Shown one piece after another: positions 42,394 to 51,051 of a stretch of DNA of 64,000 bases. The stretch is taken from positions 186,001-250,000 of the forward strand of contig NZ_JAYEER010000003.1 in the NCBI RefSeq assembly GCF_034653355.1. Direction: 5' to 3'. The notes under the pieces are model-generated. The model did no database searches and was not told the DNA's origin. It saw nothing but the letters and a program-made list of their open reading frames with translations. Each line of letters starts with the position of its first letter. The first letter of the stretch is position 1. The position numbers were made by a program, and so were the translations under genes. This stretch comes from Nitrospirillum sp034653355 (GTDB lineage Bacteria > Pseudomonadota > Alphaproteobacteria > Azospirillales > Azospirillaceae).

Positions 42394-45324
42394 TCACGGC
42401 TGCGTGGCCTGCGCATCGGCCTTCTTGTCCCCGTCCTTTTTGGGCGCCGCCTTGAGGCTGCCGCTGTCCAGGTTCAGCCGGGCGGCGGGGATGACCTGCA
42501 CCTTGGGGTATTTCTGCTTCAGGGCGGGCAGGAACTGGGCGCTGTCGCCCACCACCACCAGGCTGCTTTGGGCCGGCGACAGGGTGCGGGCGGCGGCGGC
42601 CTGCACCTGGGCGGGGGTCACCGCCTGCACGCTGCTGATGTAGCGGCCGATCTCCGCCAGATCGACGCCCTGCAGGGCCAGGCTGCCGACCAGGCTGGCC
42701 ACGCCGTGGGTGGTTTCCACCGTGCGGCCGAAATTGCCGATCAGTACGGCCTTGCGGCCGGCCAGTTCCGTCTCCGCCGGCGCCTGGGTGCCCAGCTTGC
42801 CCATCTCCGTCATGATCAGGCCGGCGACCTCGGGGGCGGAGGGGTTCTTGGTCTGGGTGCTGGCGACGAAGGGCCCCGGCACGCGGCGGAAATCCAGGGC
42901 CGAGCCGGCGCCATAGCTCAGGCCCCGCTTGATGCGGATTTCCTCGTTCAGGCGCGAGGAATAGCCCACGCCCAGCACGGCGTTGGCCACGCTGGCCGGG
43001 TAGTAGTCCTTGTCCGACCGCGCCAGGCCCGGCCGCACCACCAGCACCGCCGCCTGGCCCGCCTTGGGCAGGTCAACCACCACGGCGCGCCCGGCGGGTT
43101 GCGCGGGCGAGGCGGGCAGCGCCGGCAGGGCCGCCGCCGGCTTGGCCCAGTCACCGAACAGCTTTTCCGCGATGCCGAAGCCCTGCTCCGCCGTCAGCGA
43201 GCCGGCCAGCACCAGGGTGGCGTTGTCCGGCCGCCACCAGGTGTGGTGATAGGTGGAGAGGTCGGCGGGCTTCAGCGCCGCCAGCGACCGGGGCGTGCCG
43301 GTCAGCGGGTGGCCGTAGGCGGCATCGGCGTAGAGCACGCGCGGGCCCACCAGCTTGGCCAGGCCGGCCGGGTCCTTCAGGGTGACGGACAGGCCGTCCA
43401 GCGCCTGGTGCCGCTCCCGCTCCAGCTCTTCCTTCTGGAAGGCCGGGTTGCGGGCCACGTCGGCGAAGATCTCCATGGCCGGGGCCAACACGTCGCCCTT
43501 CACCAGCAGCGACAGCTCCGACCCGTCCCAGCCGGCGGCGGCGTTCAGGGTGCCGCCCAGCGCCTCGACATCGCGCGCGATCTCAGGGGCGGAGCGCTTG
43601 GCCGTGCCCTTGGTCAGCACGTTGGCCGTCATGGCCGCCGTGCCGGGCAGGCGCGCCGGGTCCACCGCCCCGCCGCCGCCGATGCGCAGGCTGGCCTGGA
43701 TAAGCGGCACGCCGTGGGTGGGCGCCACGATGACGCGCAGGCCGTTGGCCAGGCGCTTTTCCACCGGCTGCGGCAGGGCCGCGTCCACGGCGGGGCCGGC
43801 GGTGGGCGGGGCCTGGCGCTGGTCGGCGGGGGCCGGCTCCACCACTTTCAGATCCGCCGGCACCACCAGCGGGGCGGCGTCAATGGCGGTGGAGGTCGCC
43901 ACCGTGTCGGTGCCTTTCTCGGGGCCATCCGCCGGGACGTAGCGCACGGAAATCTTGGTCTCGGGCTTCAGCCAGGTGGCCGCCACCCGCTTCACGTCGT
44001 CGGCCGTCACCGCCTGCACGTCGGCCAGCAGGGTGTCGGCGCGCTTGGGATCGCCGAAGATGACGGCGGCGCGGGCCAACAGGCTGGCGCGGCCGTTGGC
44101 CGTCTCCCGCTCCTCCAGCTCATCGGTCACCAGCTGGTTGCGGGCGGCGGCCAGCTCGGCCTCCGTCACGCCGTCCTTGGACACCTTGTCCAGTTCCTCC
44201 AACAGGGCCTTCTCCCCCGCCTCGGCCGTGGCGCCGCCGGCCAGGATGGCGCCGATGGCGTAGGCGCCCGGCTGCTGGTTCACCTCCTGGAAGGTGAAGA
44301 CCTGGCTGGCCACCTGCTTCTCATAGACCAGGGACTGGTTCAGGCGGCTGCTGTCGCCATGGCCCAGGATGCTGTCCAGCACCAGCAGGGCCGGCAGGTC
44401 CTTGTCCGTCGCCTTGGGGAAGGGATAGCTCAGCAGCACGGCCGGCAGGGGGGCGTTGGCCTCGGTCACCGTCAGGGTCTGTGGGGCGGTTCGCGTCGGC
44501 TCCACCGCCGTCACGCGCGGGATGGGCGTCGCCGGATGGGTCAGGGGGCCGAAATACTTGTCCACCCAGGCGTTCAGCTCCTCGGGCTTGAAGTTGCCCA
44601 CCACCACCAGGGTGGCGTTGTCCGGCCGGTAATAGGTGGCGTGGAAGGCCTGCACGTCCTGCAGGGTGGCGGCGTCCAGATCCTCGATGCTGCCGATGCC
44701 GGGGCGGCCGTAGGGGTGCACCTTGAAGCTGACCTGCGGGAACATGAGGTAGAACAGCTTGCCGTAGGGTTGGGCCAGCACCCGCTGCCGCAGCTCCTCC
44801 TTCACCACGTCGCGCTCGGACTTGAAGTTCTCCTCATCCACGACGAGGGAACCCATGCGCTCCGCCTCCGCCCACAGGATGCGCTCCAGGTGGTTGGCGG
44901 GCACGGTCTCGAAGTAGTCGGTGTAGTCGGCGTTGGTGGAGGCGTTGTTGTAGCCGCCCACATCCTCCGTCAGGCGGTCGAACTGCTCCGCCGCCATGTC
45001 GCGCGTGCTCTTGAACATCATGTGTTCGAAGAGATGGGCGAAGCCGCTGCGCCCCTTGGGGTCGTCCTTGGAGCCCACGCTGTACCACACCTGCACCGAT
45101 ACGGTGGGCGTGGTGGTGTCCGGCAGGGCGATGACCTTCAGGCCGTTGGCCAGCGTGCGCTCGGTGATGGCCAGCGGCGGCACCGACACCTTGCCCCCCG
45201 GCACCTCCGCCCCCGGCACGATGGGCGTGTCGGCAGCCCCTGTTCCGGCCGCCAGCGCGGGCAGGCTGGAACAGAGGGCCGTGGTCAGGGCCAGGGCCGT
45301 GAGCGTGCGGGTGAAGCGCATCAT
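42394..45324 (-). CDS. M16-family zinc metallopeptidase, two-domain exported type
   Basis: Exported protease of 976 residues with a signal peptide (cleavage near ALAA, residue 25). The N-terminal catalytic domain has the inverted zinc motif HLFEH (97-101) and the downstream glutamates in RDVVKEELRQ (about 176-177). The C-terminal half repeats the M16 fold without the zinc motif, as in pitrilysin and processing-peptidase-like proteins. A Lys/Asp-rich tail ends it. It probably degrades peptides in the periplasm. Divergent from a TonB receptor with a Fur-like site between. Confidence 0.88.
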   Translation of the reverse strand: MMRFTRTLTALALTTALCSSLPALAAGTGAADTPIVPGAEVPGGKVSVPPLAITERTLANGLKVIALPDTTTPTVSVQVWYSVGSKDDPKGRSGFAHLFEHMMFKSTRDMAAEQFDRLTEDVGGYNNASTNADYTDYFETVPANHLERILWAEAERMGSLVVDEENFKSERDVVKEELRQRVLAQPYGKLFYLMFPQVSFKVHPYGRPGIGSIEDLDAATLQDVQAFHATYYRPDNATLVVVGNFKPEELNAWVDKYFGPLTHPATPIPRVTAVEPTRTAPQTLTVTEANAPLPAVLLSYPFPKATDKDLPALLVLDSILGHGDSSRLNQSLVYEKQVASQVFTFQEVNQQPGAYAIGAILAGGATAEAGEKALLEELDKVSKDGVTEAELAAARNQLVTDELEERETANGRASLLARAAVIFGDPKRADTLLADVQAVTADDVKRVAATWLKPETKISVRYVPADGPEKGTDTVATSTAIDAAPLVVPADLKVVEPAPADQRQAPPTAGPAVDAALPQPVEKRLANGLRVIVAPTHGVPLIQASLRIGGGGAVDPARLPGTAAMTANVLTKGTAKRSAPEIARDVEALGGTLNAAAGWDGSELSLLVKGDVLAPAMEIFADVARNPAFQKEELERERHQALDGLSVTLKDPAGLAKLVGPRVLYADAAYGHPLTGTPRSLAALKPADLSTYHHTWWRPDNATLVLAGSLTAEQGFGIAEKLFGDWAKPAAALPALPASPAQPAGRAVVVDLPKAGQAAVLVVRPGLARSDKDYYPASVANAVLGVGYSSRLNEEIRIKRGLSYGAGSALDFRRVPGPFVASTQTKNPSAPEVAGLIMTEMGKLGTQAPAETELAGRKAVLIGNFGRTVETTHGVASLVGSLALQGVDLAEIGRYISSVQAVTPAQVQAAAARTLSPAQSSLVVVGDSAQFLPALKQKYPKVQVIPAARLNLDSGSLKAAPKKDGDKKADAQATQP

Positions 45325-45605
45325 GGGTGCCGTCTTCCTTCTTGGGCTGCCGGCCGCGCGACTGCGGCGTCCGGGAATGGGCCTTGTTCCTACATAGCCC
45401 AAAACCGCCCGGCTGAGGCGGGGCATTTGGTTAATTCGTTGTAACAAAACGATCCCCACCGCGTTCGCGCCCCCGCCCAAGCCCTGGCCCCGCCCACTGT
45501 CACGCCCATGCGGGCAATGGACGGGCCCGGCACGCGGCGGAAGGCTGCCATGCAAGAATGAAAGTCACTTGCATTCACAACTCCCGCCGCATAACCATCC
45601 CGTTA

Positions 45606-45625
45606 GAAATGATAATAATTATTAG
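45606..45625. promoter_or_regulatory. Fur-box-like site upstream of the first TonB receptor
   Basis: GAAATGATAATAATTATTAG closely resembles the Fur consensus (repeats of GATAAT around ATTATC). It ends 16 bases before the receptor ATG, so iron-dependent repression is likely. The rest of the 317-base divergent region (45325-45641) holds no gene. Confidence 0.65.
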
Positions 45626-45641
45626 TTGCTGGAGCCTTTCC

Positions 45642-47798
45642 ATGTCCAACCTGCGGCAGTTCCTCTCTGTGTATCCCCTGGCCTTGGCCTCGGCCGCCTC
45701 CATGGTCGCCCTGAGCGCCGGTGGCGCCTGGGCGGCGGACGACGCGGCGGCTGACGCCAGTCCCTCCAGCGAGGTGGTGATCCTCGGCCAGCGTTCCCCC
45801 ACCGATGCCGCCAGCGCCCTGAAGACCGCGGCCCCGCTGGTGGAAACGCCGCAGTCGGTCAGCGTCATCAGCCGGGATGAGCTGAACCTGCGCGTGGCGG
45901 AAAACCTGAACGACGCGCTGAACTACACGGCCGGTGTCGCCACCGACACGCGCGGCAACACCGCCGGCCGCTATGACCTGATGACCGTGCGCGGCTTCAA
46001 CGCCGACCAGTACCTGGACGGCCTGCACCTCATCAGCTCCGTCAACGGCTACGCCACGCCGCAGATCGACCTGTCCTTCCTGGAGCGGATCGAGGTGGTG
46101 AAGGGCCCGGCCTCCGTGCTCTACGGCAACGCCAACCCCGGTGGCATCGCCGCCCTGAGCAGCAAGCTGCCCACCGGCCAGACCTTTGGTGAGGTCAGCG
46201 TGACCGCCGGCAGCTATGGCACCGTGCGTGAGACGGCGGACATCGGCGGCACGCTCGACCCCAACGGCGTGCTGAGCTATCGCCTGGTAGGGGTCAACGA
46301 CCGCTCCGACACCCAGATCAGCCACACCGAGTCCGAACGCTTCGGCGTCAGCCCCAGCCTCACCTACCGCCCGGACGACAAGACCAGCTGGACCGTGCTG
46401 TACGTGCACCAGCAGGACCCCCGGAGCGGCGCCTATGGTTCCGTGCCCGTCCAGGGCTCGCTGCTGTCCAACCCCAACGGCCAGATCCCGCGGGACTTCT
46501 ATGACGGCGAGCCGGATTTCGAGCGGTTCAACCGCACCGAAAACATGGTCACCTCGCTGTTCACCCACAAGTTCGACGATGACTGGGCGGTGCACCAGAA
46601 CACCCGCTACATGCACCTGACGACGCTGTACAACAGCGTCTACAACGCCGGCTACTTCACCGACGCCAATGAGACCAAGCTGGCCCGCGCCCTGGCCGTG
46701 GCGCGGGAGGAGCTGAACAACGTCACGCTGGACAACAATGTGACCGGCGTGGTGCGCACCGGCGCCCTGACCCACAACCTGATCTTCGGCGTCGATTTCC
46801 AGAACACGGTGCAGACGGAGGCCTCGGGCTTCGGCGGCAGTGTCGCCGACATCGACGTCTTCAACCCCGTCTATGGTTCGGCCTTCACCCTGCCGGCCAC
46901 CAGCTTCGACGTGCGCCTGCACATGAGCCAGACCGGCGTCTATGCCCAGGACCAGATCTCGTATGGCGGCTTCCGCCTGGTGCTGAGCGGCCGCAACGAC
47001 TGGCTGGACATCAGCCAGCTGGACCATCTCAGCAACGGCACGACGTCGAAGGATGAGAGCAAGTTCACCGGCCGCGCCGGCCTGCTCTACCTGTTCGACA
47101 ACGGGGTGGCGCCCTACGTCTCCTACGCCACCTCCTTCCTGCCGCAGACCACGGTGGACCGGAACGGCAACGTGCTGGCCCCGACGGAGGGCAAGCAGGT
47201 CGAGGTGGGCGTGAAGTACCAGCCCAAGGTGTGGAACGCCCTGCTGACCGCCAGCCTGTATGAGCTGCGCGAGACCAACGTCGCCACCACCGACCCCAGC
47301 TTCCCCACCGCCTCCATCGCGGCGGGGGAGGTGCGGTCGCGCGGCGTGGAGCTTGAGGGCTCCGCCCACCCCATCACCGGGCTGACCGTGCACGCCAGCT
47401 ACACCTACATCGACAACCAGGTGACCAAGGACAATTCAGGCCTGGAAGGCACCCGCCCCTACGCCGTGCCGCAGACCACGGCCAACGGCTACGCCAACTA
47501 CGTCCTGCAGGACGGCCCCCTGGCCGGCCTGGGCTTCGGCGGCGGCGTGCGCTACATCGGCCGCGGCTACAACGGCGTGGCCGGCAGCGGCAGCCTGACC
47601 ATCCCCGGCGCCACCCTGTTCGACCTGATGGGCAGCTACGACTTCAAGCACCTGGCCCCGCAGCTGGAGGGCCTGACCCTGAACATCGACGCCACCAACC
47701 TGCTGGACCGCCGGTACATCTCCTCCTGCTACAGCAGCATCTGGTGCTGGTACGGCCCGGGGCGGGATGTGAAGGCGAATGTGAGCTATCGGTGGTAG
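45642..47798 (+). CDS. TonB-dependent siderophore receptor
   Basis: Outer-membrane receptor of 718 residues with signal peptide (cleavage near AWA, about residue 32), TonB box region around EVVILGQRS, plug domain (LVETPQSVSVISRDELNLR, RVEVVKGPASVLYG-like RIEVVKGPASVLYGNANPGG) and a 22-strand barrel ending DVKANVSYRW with terminal aromatic. The siderophore is unknown; the FpvA/FhuA-type plug suggests a ferric hydroxamate or similar complex. A Fur-like box lies just upstream and a strong terminator downstream. Start ATG at 45642 with GGAG. Confidence 0.9.
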   Translation: MSNLRQFLSVYPLALASAASMVALSAGGAWAADDAAADASPSSEVVILGQRSPTDAASALKTAAPLVETPQSVSVISRDELNLRVAENLNDALNYTAGVATDTRGNTAGRYDLMTVRGFNADQYLDGLHLISSVNGYATPQIDLSFLERIEVVKGPASVLYGNANPGGIAALSSKLPTGQTFGEVSVTAGSYGTVRETADIGGTLDPNGVLSYRLVGVNDRSDTQISHTESERFGVSPSLTYRPDDKTSWTVLYVHQQDPRSGAYGSVPVQGSLLSNPNGQIPRDFYDGEPDFERFNRTENMVTSLFTHKFDDDWAVHQNTRYMHLTTLYNSVYNAGYFTDANETKLARALAVAREELNNVTLDNNVTGVVRTGALTHNLIFGVDFQNTVQTEASGFGGSVADIDVFNPVYGSAFTLPATSFDVRLHMSQTGVYAQDQISYGGFRLVLSGRNDWLDISQLDHLSNGTTSKDESKFTGRAGLLYLFDNGVAPYVSYATSFLPQTTVDRNGNVLAPTEGKQVEVGVKYQPKVWNALLTASLYELRETNVATTDPSFPTASIAAGEVRSRGVELEGSAHPITGLTVHASYTYIDNQVTKDNSGLEGTRPYAVPQTTANGYANYVLQDGPLAGLGFGGGVRYIGRGYNGVAGSGSLTIPGATLFDLMGSYDFKHLAPQLEGLTLNIDATNLLDRRYISSCYSSIWCWYGPGRDVKANVSYRW

Positions 47799-47806
47799 GA
47801 AGTGCC

Positions 47807-47835
47807 CCTCCCCGGCCACCGGCCGGGGAGGTTTT
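47807..47835 (+). terminator. Rho-independent terminator after the TonB receptor
   Basis: CCTCCCCGGCC (47807-47817) pairs perfectly with GGCCGGGGAGG (47821-47831) around ACC, followed by TTTT. It lies eight bases after the receptor stop. Confidence 0.8.
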
Positions 47836-47904
47836 GGGCGAAGGCGCGCACCGGGAGGCGGGCATGACCGTCAACCCCTCTATGGCGCACAGCTCGCCGG
47901 CCCG

Positions 47905-48306
47905 TCAGCCGTGCAGCGTGGCCAGGAAGGCGATGATGTCCGCCCGCTCGGCCGCGTCCTTCACGCCCTGGAACTTCATCACCGTGCCCGGCATGGCGGT
48001 CTTGGGCGCGGCCAAGTACGTGTCCAGCGTCTCCGGCGTCCAGACCCAACCGGCGGCGCGATTGGCATCGGAATAGGCGAAACCCTCGACCGTGCCGGTG
48101 CGGCGGCCCATCAGCCCGAACAGGTTGGGCGCGCTGCGCGAACCGCCGCCGGCCCGGGTGGTGTGGCATTCGCCACAGTAATTGTCGAACAGGTCGGCGC
48201 CACGCGTGGCGTCGGCCGCCCGACCCGCCGCCGGCAGCGCGGCCGTCAGCAGCGCCAACATGGCCAGGATGCGGCCCCGCCGCATGGGCATAGTGAAATG
48301 GACCAT
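47905..48306 (-). CDS. Monoheme class I c-type cytochrome
   Basis: Periplasmic cytochrome of 133 residues with a signal peptide (cleavage near GRAA, about 31), heme site CGECH (44-48) and a Met ligand region KTAMPGTVMKFQGV near 105. The layout (GADLFDNYCGECHTT, NLFGLMGRRTGTVEGFAYSD) is that of small c2/c552-type carriers. Its ATG overlaps the stop of the Cyc2-like gene (TGATG), so it is co-translated and is the likely soluble electron acceptor of that protein. Confidence 0.85.
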   Translation of the reverse strand: MVHFTMPMRRGRILAMLALLTAALPAAGRAADATRGADLFDNYCGECHTTRAGGGSRSAPNLFGLMGRRTGTVEGFAYSDANRAAGWVWTPETLDTYLAAPKTAMPGTVMKFQGVKDAAERADIIAFLATLHG

Positions 48307-49706
48307 CAGAAAGCCAGCCATGTCAGCAGCCACAGGGTGTTGTTGTCGGACGCGTCGCGGCCGGTCCCATCGTAATTGCGGCTGGCGCCGTTGAACTGGG
48401 TATAGCCGGTGTATTGCAACGCCAGGCGCAGGTTGGCCCAGGGTGCCGCCCAGGAGTCCGTCTTGCCGAACGGCGTCCAGTCGGCCTGCAGGATATAGCC
48501 ACTGGAGTTCGGCTTGCCGTTGGCGCTGCCCGTCAGGGGATCCGATCCGTAGAGGGCGGCATCGCCCGAGCCTGTGCTGCGGAACACGCCGGCGGTCAGG
48601 CCGTAGGTCTGCTGAAAGGTGTAGTAGGCGTTCAGGCGATAGCTGTTGAGATGCCCGGGCGCGCTGTCGGCCAAGCCCAGGGCCACGCTGGCCGGCAGGC
48701 TGTGTGTCTCCAGGATGGCGGTGGCGTTGGCACCCAGGGTGTGATTGCGGTTGGGATGCCATTGATAACTGGCGTCCAGCCCCACGTCCGTGTACCGGTC
48801 GGTGCCGGCGCTGCGGTCGTTGTTGGGGAAGACATGGGCCGAGAGCCCGAACACGCCCAGGGCCGCCGACTGCTGCAGATCCTCGTGTTGCAGCGCCACC
48901 CGGCCATAGGGGGCGGTGCCGTCCACCACCGGGCCGTCAGCGATCGCCACGCCCAGGGTGTTCAGCGGACCGCCGCCCAGGGCGCGGTAGCCGCCCGCCT
49001 CGACATAGAGCAGGTCCGCGAACAGGCCGTAGGCGGTCATTCCCACCACCCGCTGCGCCAGCCCGCCCTCGATCAGGCTGGCCGCCGCCGGATGGGGCGC
49101 CAACTTGGCCGCAGCGTAGGGAAAGCCCCAGGCCGGGGTGGTGTTGTACGGGTCCGAGACGGTCGGAGCGTTATTCACCGACAGGCCCAGGATGCTCTCC
49201 AGCCCCGCCAGGGTGGCCTCGCGCCCATAGCGCAGGTCGGTGTTGTCCCAGGCGATGTGATGGCCAACGCCATCCCAGGTGGTCTGCGAGAAGACGCCCA
49301 GATGATCATAGAGGCGACCGGCGACGAAGACGCTGACCTGATCCACGGCCCCATTGTTGTTGGCCCCAAAGCCGGGGGCGGCCCCGCCGTCCTGGCCCTG
49401 CGCCGTGTGGGTGAGCGACAGCTCCGCCATGCCGGACACCATGGGGAATTGGCGGGACGCCTGGCCGTCGGCGTAGCCGGTCAGCTTGAACGCGCGGCCG
49501 TGCGCCGTCAGTTGCGGACCGAAGGCGCCGACGTGGCAGGCGCTGCACGCCTCGCCCGTCTGATCGGAGAAGGACGGGACGGCGCGGGCGGGCACGGCGG
49601 CCAGGACCCCCAGAAAAATGGTGACGACCAGCGATGTGGCCTTGCAGGTGAACAAGGTGGGGGCGCCGCGCCCACCGTGCCCGCGCGTTTTGGGTAGGGA
49701 GACCAT
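48306..49706 (-). CDS. Cyc2-like fused cytochrome-porin
   Basis: Protein of 466 residues: signal peptide (cleavage near ARA, about 42), one heme motif CSACH (54-58) in the context VPSFSDQTGEACSACHVGAF, then a beta-strand-rich C-terminal region ending WLLTWLAF, as an outer-membrane barrel should. This design, one heme attached to a porin, is that of Cyc2, the outer-membrane Fe(II) oxidase of acidophilic and neutrophilic iron oxidisers; many heterotrophs carry homologues of unknown function. ATG at 49706 with GAGG. Between cytochrome b561 (17 bases upstream) and the monoheme cytochrome. Confidence 0.7.
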   Translation of the reverse strand: MVSLPKTRGHGGRGAPTLFTCKATSLVVTIFLGVLAAVPARAVPSFSDQTGEACSACHVGAFGPQLTAHGRAFKLTGYADGQASRQFPMVSGMAELSLTHTAQGQDGGAAPGFGANNNGAVDQVSVFVAGRLYDHLGVFSQTTWDGVGHHIAWDNTDLRYGREATLAGLESILGLSVNNAPTVSDPYNTTPAWGFPYAAAKLAPHPAAASLIEGGLAQRVVGMTAYGLFADLLYVEAGGYRALGGGPLNTLGVAIADGPVVDGTAPYGRVALQHEDLQQSAALGVFGLSAHVFPNNDRSAGTDRYTDVGLDASYQWHPNRNHTLGANATAILETHSLPASVALGLADSAPGHLNSYRLNAYYTFQQTYGLTAGVFRSTGSGDAALYGSDPLTGSANGKPNSSGYILQADWTPFGKTDSWAAPWANLRLALQYTGYTQFNGASRNYDGTGRDASDNNTLWLLTWLAF

Positions 49707-49723
49707 GGGGCAACCTCGGCTGG

Positions 49724-50314
49724 TCAGGATTCGGGAACGGTGGACGGGCGGGAAAAGCCACGCCCGGGTGGACGCATGCGATCCAGGGTGCCGTCCTTCA
49801 GGACCAAGGCATGGGCCAGCGCTGCGCTGGCGTGCAGGGCGACCAACACCAGCAAGGCCCAGGAGAGGGAGGCATGCGCGAGGCCCAGCCATTCCGCCCG
49901 TTCGGCATCCTTGGCCACGAGGACGGGCAGCGGCAGCCAGCCGAACAGATCCAGCGCCCGCCCCCGGGCGGACGCCAGCAGCCAGCCGCTGGCGGGCTGA
50001 AGGAACAGCAGGCTGTAGAGACCCCCATGGACCAAGCCCGCCAGGCGATGCTGCCAGACCGGCATTCCCGGCAGCGGCGGCGGGATAGGCCGGGCCAAGC
50101 GCAGGCCCAGCCGGACCAGGGACAACGCCATGAGGACGAGGCCGACCAGTCGGTGCCAATCCAGCAGCAGGCGGCGCACGGCGGTATCCTCGACACCCTC
50201 GCGCACCCACGCGGTGGCGAACAGCGCCGCCACCAGCGCGGCACCAGCCCAATGGACGTAAATTTGCGCCACGCTGTACGCGCGCCTATGAACCACCATC
50301 ACCATCCCCGCCAT
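49724..50314 (-). CDS. Cytochrome b561-family membrane protein
   Basis: Inner-membrane diheme protein of up to 196 residues with four helices. Histidines in IYVHWAGAALVAAL, LLDWHRLVGLVLM, GLVHGGLYSLLFL and LVALHASAALAHAL can ligate two hemes b. Such proteins pass electrons between quinones and periplasmic cytochromes. It is the first gene of the three-gene electron-transfer operon. Starts at 50314, 50305 and 50299 are all possible; the ribosome site does not decide. Confidence 0.8.
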   Translation of the reverse strand: MAGMVMVVHRRAYSVAQIYVHWAGAALVAALFATAWVREGVEDTAVRRLLLDWHRLVGLVLMALSLVRLGLRLARPIPPPLPGMPVWQHRLAGLVHGGLYSLLFLQPASGWLLASARGRALDLFGWLPLPVLVAKDAERAEWLGLAHASLSWALLVLVALHASAALAHALVLKDGTLDRMRPPGRGFSRPSTVPES

Positions 50315-50583
50315 CGTCCTGGTCGCGATGGTGCGGCGCGGAATTCCTACCGCACCGCACCTAAAGACGCGCCACCCTAAAGGGCCGATGTGTGGAGTTG
50401 TTTGGAGTTACGCCCCTGCCGCGTTGAGTGTTTTGCAGGAATCCGACCCCATGGCACAGGCGTCCACAGTGCGGGCGGCACAAGCCATCCGTATACCCGT
50501 CACGTTCTTGTGACCTGCCGCCCATGGCGCTGGTAATCGGCGGCCACTAGCGACGCCGCCCCCTCCGATGTGCCGGAGCCAAC
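50315..50583. other. Intergenic region upstream of the cytochrome operon
   Basis: No credible gene is present between the cytochrome b561 start and the terminator at 50584. GTCAC-GTTCTT-GTGAC (50499-50514) is a small inverted repeat that could be an operator. No clear promoter pair was found. Confidence 0.35.
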
Positions 50584-50615
50584 AAAACGGGCGGCGCCCT
50601 TGTCGACGCAGCCCG
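50584..50615 (-). terminator. Terminator after the amidase/partner operon, minus strand
   Basis: CGGGCGGCG (50588-50596) pairs with CGCAGCCCG (50607-50615) with one mismatch; on the minus strand TTTTG follows. It lies 11 bases downstream of the exported partner gene. It resembles the aspS terminator at 51765-51796. Confidence 0.55.
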
Positions 50616-50625
50616 CTTGAATTCA

Positions 50626-51048
50626 TTACCGCCCAAAAGAGACCTCAGCCCCGGTCAATAAAATCGCATCATTCCTCTCATCCGACCGAAAAATGTACCC
50701 AGTCCCGCCCACATCCAGCGTCCAGCGATACGCCTTCCCGTCCTTGGCCGTGAGGCTGCCCCGGAACACGCAGCCGGTCTCCGTGGCCTTTTCATTGAAG
50801 CCTTGGCGCGGTTCCTCGTGCGCCTTGCGGAACCACTTGAGCGCCTGGGCGTCGGTCAGCTTCTGGTGGGCGCAGGCATCGCTGTAGACTTTATCCTGGT
50901 CCTTGCCCTCGAAGGTGGCCGGCGTTTCGACCGTCACCAACTCTATGGCGATGCTGGTCACCTTGGCCTGGGCGCCGGCCACGCCGCCCAGGACGGCGGC
51001 CATGGCCAGGGCGGCGGCCGGTTTCAGTGCCACGTCTTTCAGTGCCAC
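50626..51048 (-). CDS. Small exported protein encoded with the amidase
   Basis: Protein of 140 residues with a signal peptide (cleavage near AQA, residue 28). The mature part has two cysteines (SDACAHQK and ETGCVFRG) likely to form a disulfide, and is polar and compact, with no recognised family. The GTG start at 51048 is preceded by GGAG and overlaps the end of the amidase gene by 10 bases. A tandem 15-bp duplication spans the junction. By position it could be a periplasmic inhibitor (immunity-type) or helper of the amidase; this is inference. Confidence 0.65.
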   Translation of the reverse strand: MALKDVALKPAAALAMAAVLGGVAGAQAKVTSIAIELVTVETPATFEGKDQDKVYSDACAHQKLTDAQALKWFRKAHEEPRQGFNEKATETGCVFRGSLTAKDGKAYRWTLDVGGTGYIFRSDERNDAILLTGAEVSFGR

Positions 51049-51051
51049 GTC
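51022..51051. repeat. Perfect 15-bp tandem duplication at the amidase/partner junction
   Basis: TTTCAGTGCCACGTC occurs at 51022-51036 and immediately again at 51037-51051. On the minus strand one unit encodes Val-Ala-Leu-Lys-Asp twice at the start of the partner protein. The right-hand copy also provides the amidase stop codon and the partner's GTG start. Confidence 0.75.

Noticed and set aside
42247..45444. Very long open frame on the plus strand opposite the M16 peptidase gene
   Set aside because: It is the antisense shadow of a GC-rich gene: no ribosome site at the start, His/Gln/Gly-rich translation without any known motif, and the minus strand encodes a clear M16 peptidase.
50499..50514. 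GTCAC-N6-GTGAC inverted repeat, similar in half-site to the palindrome at 7504-7520
   Set aside because: The spacer differs (6 instead of 5 bases) and the flanks do not match, so a common regulator cannot be argued from these two sites.
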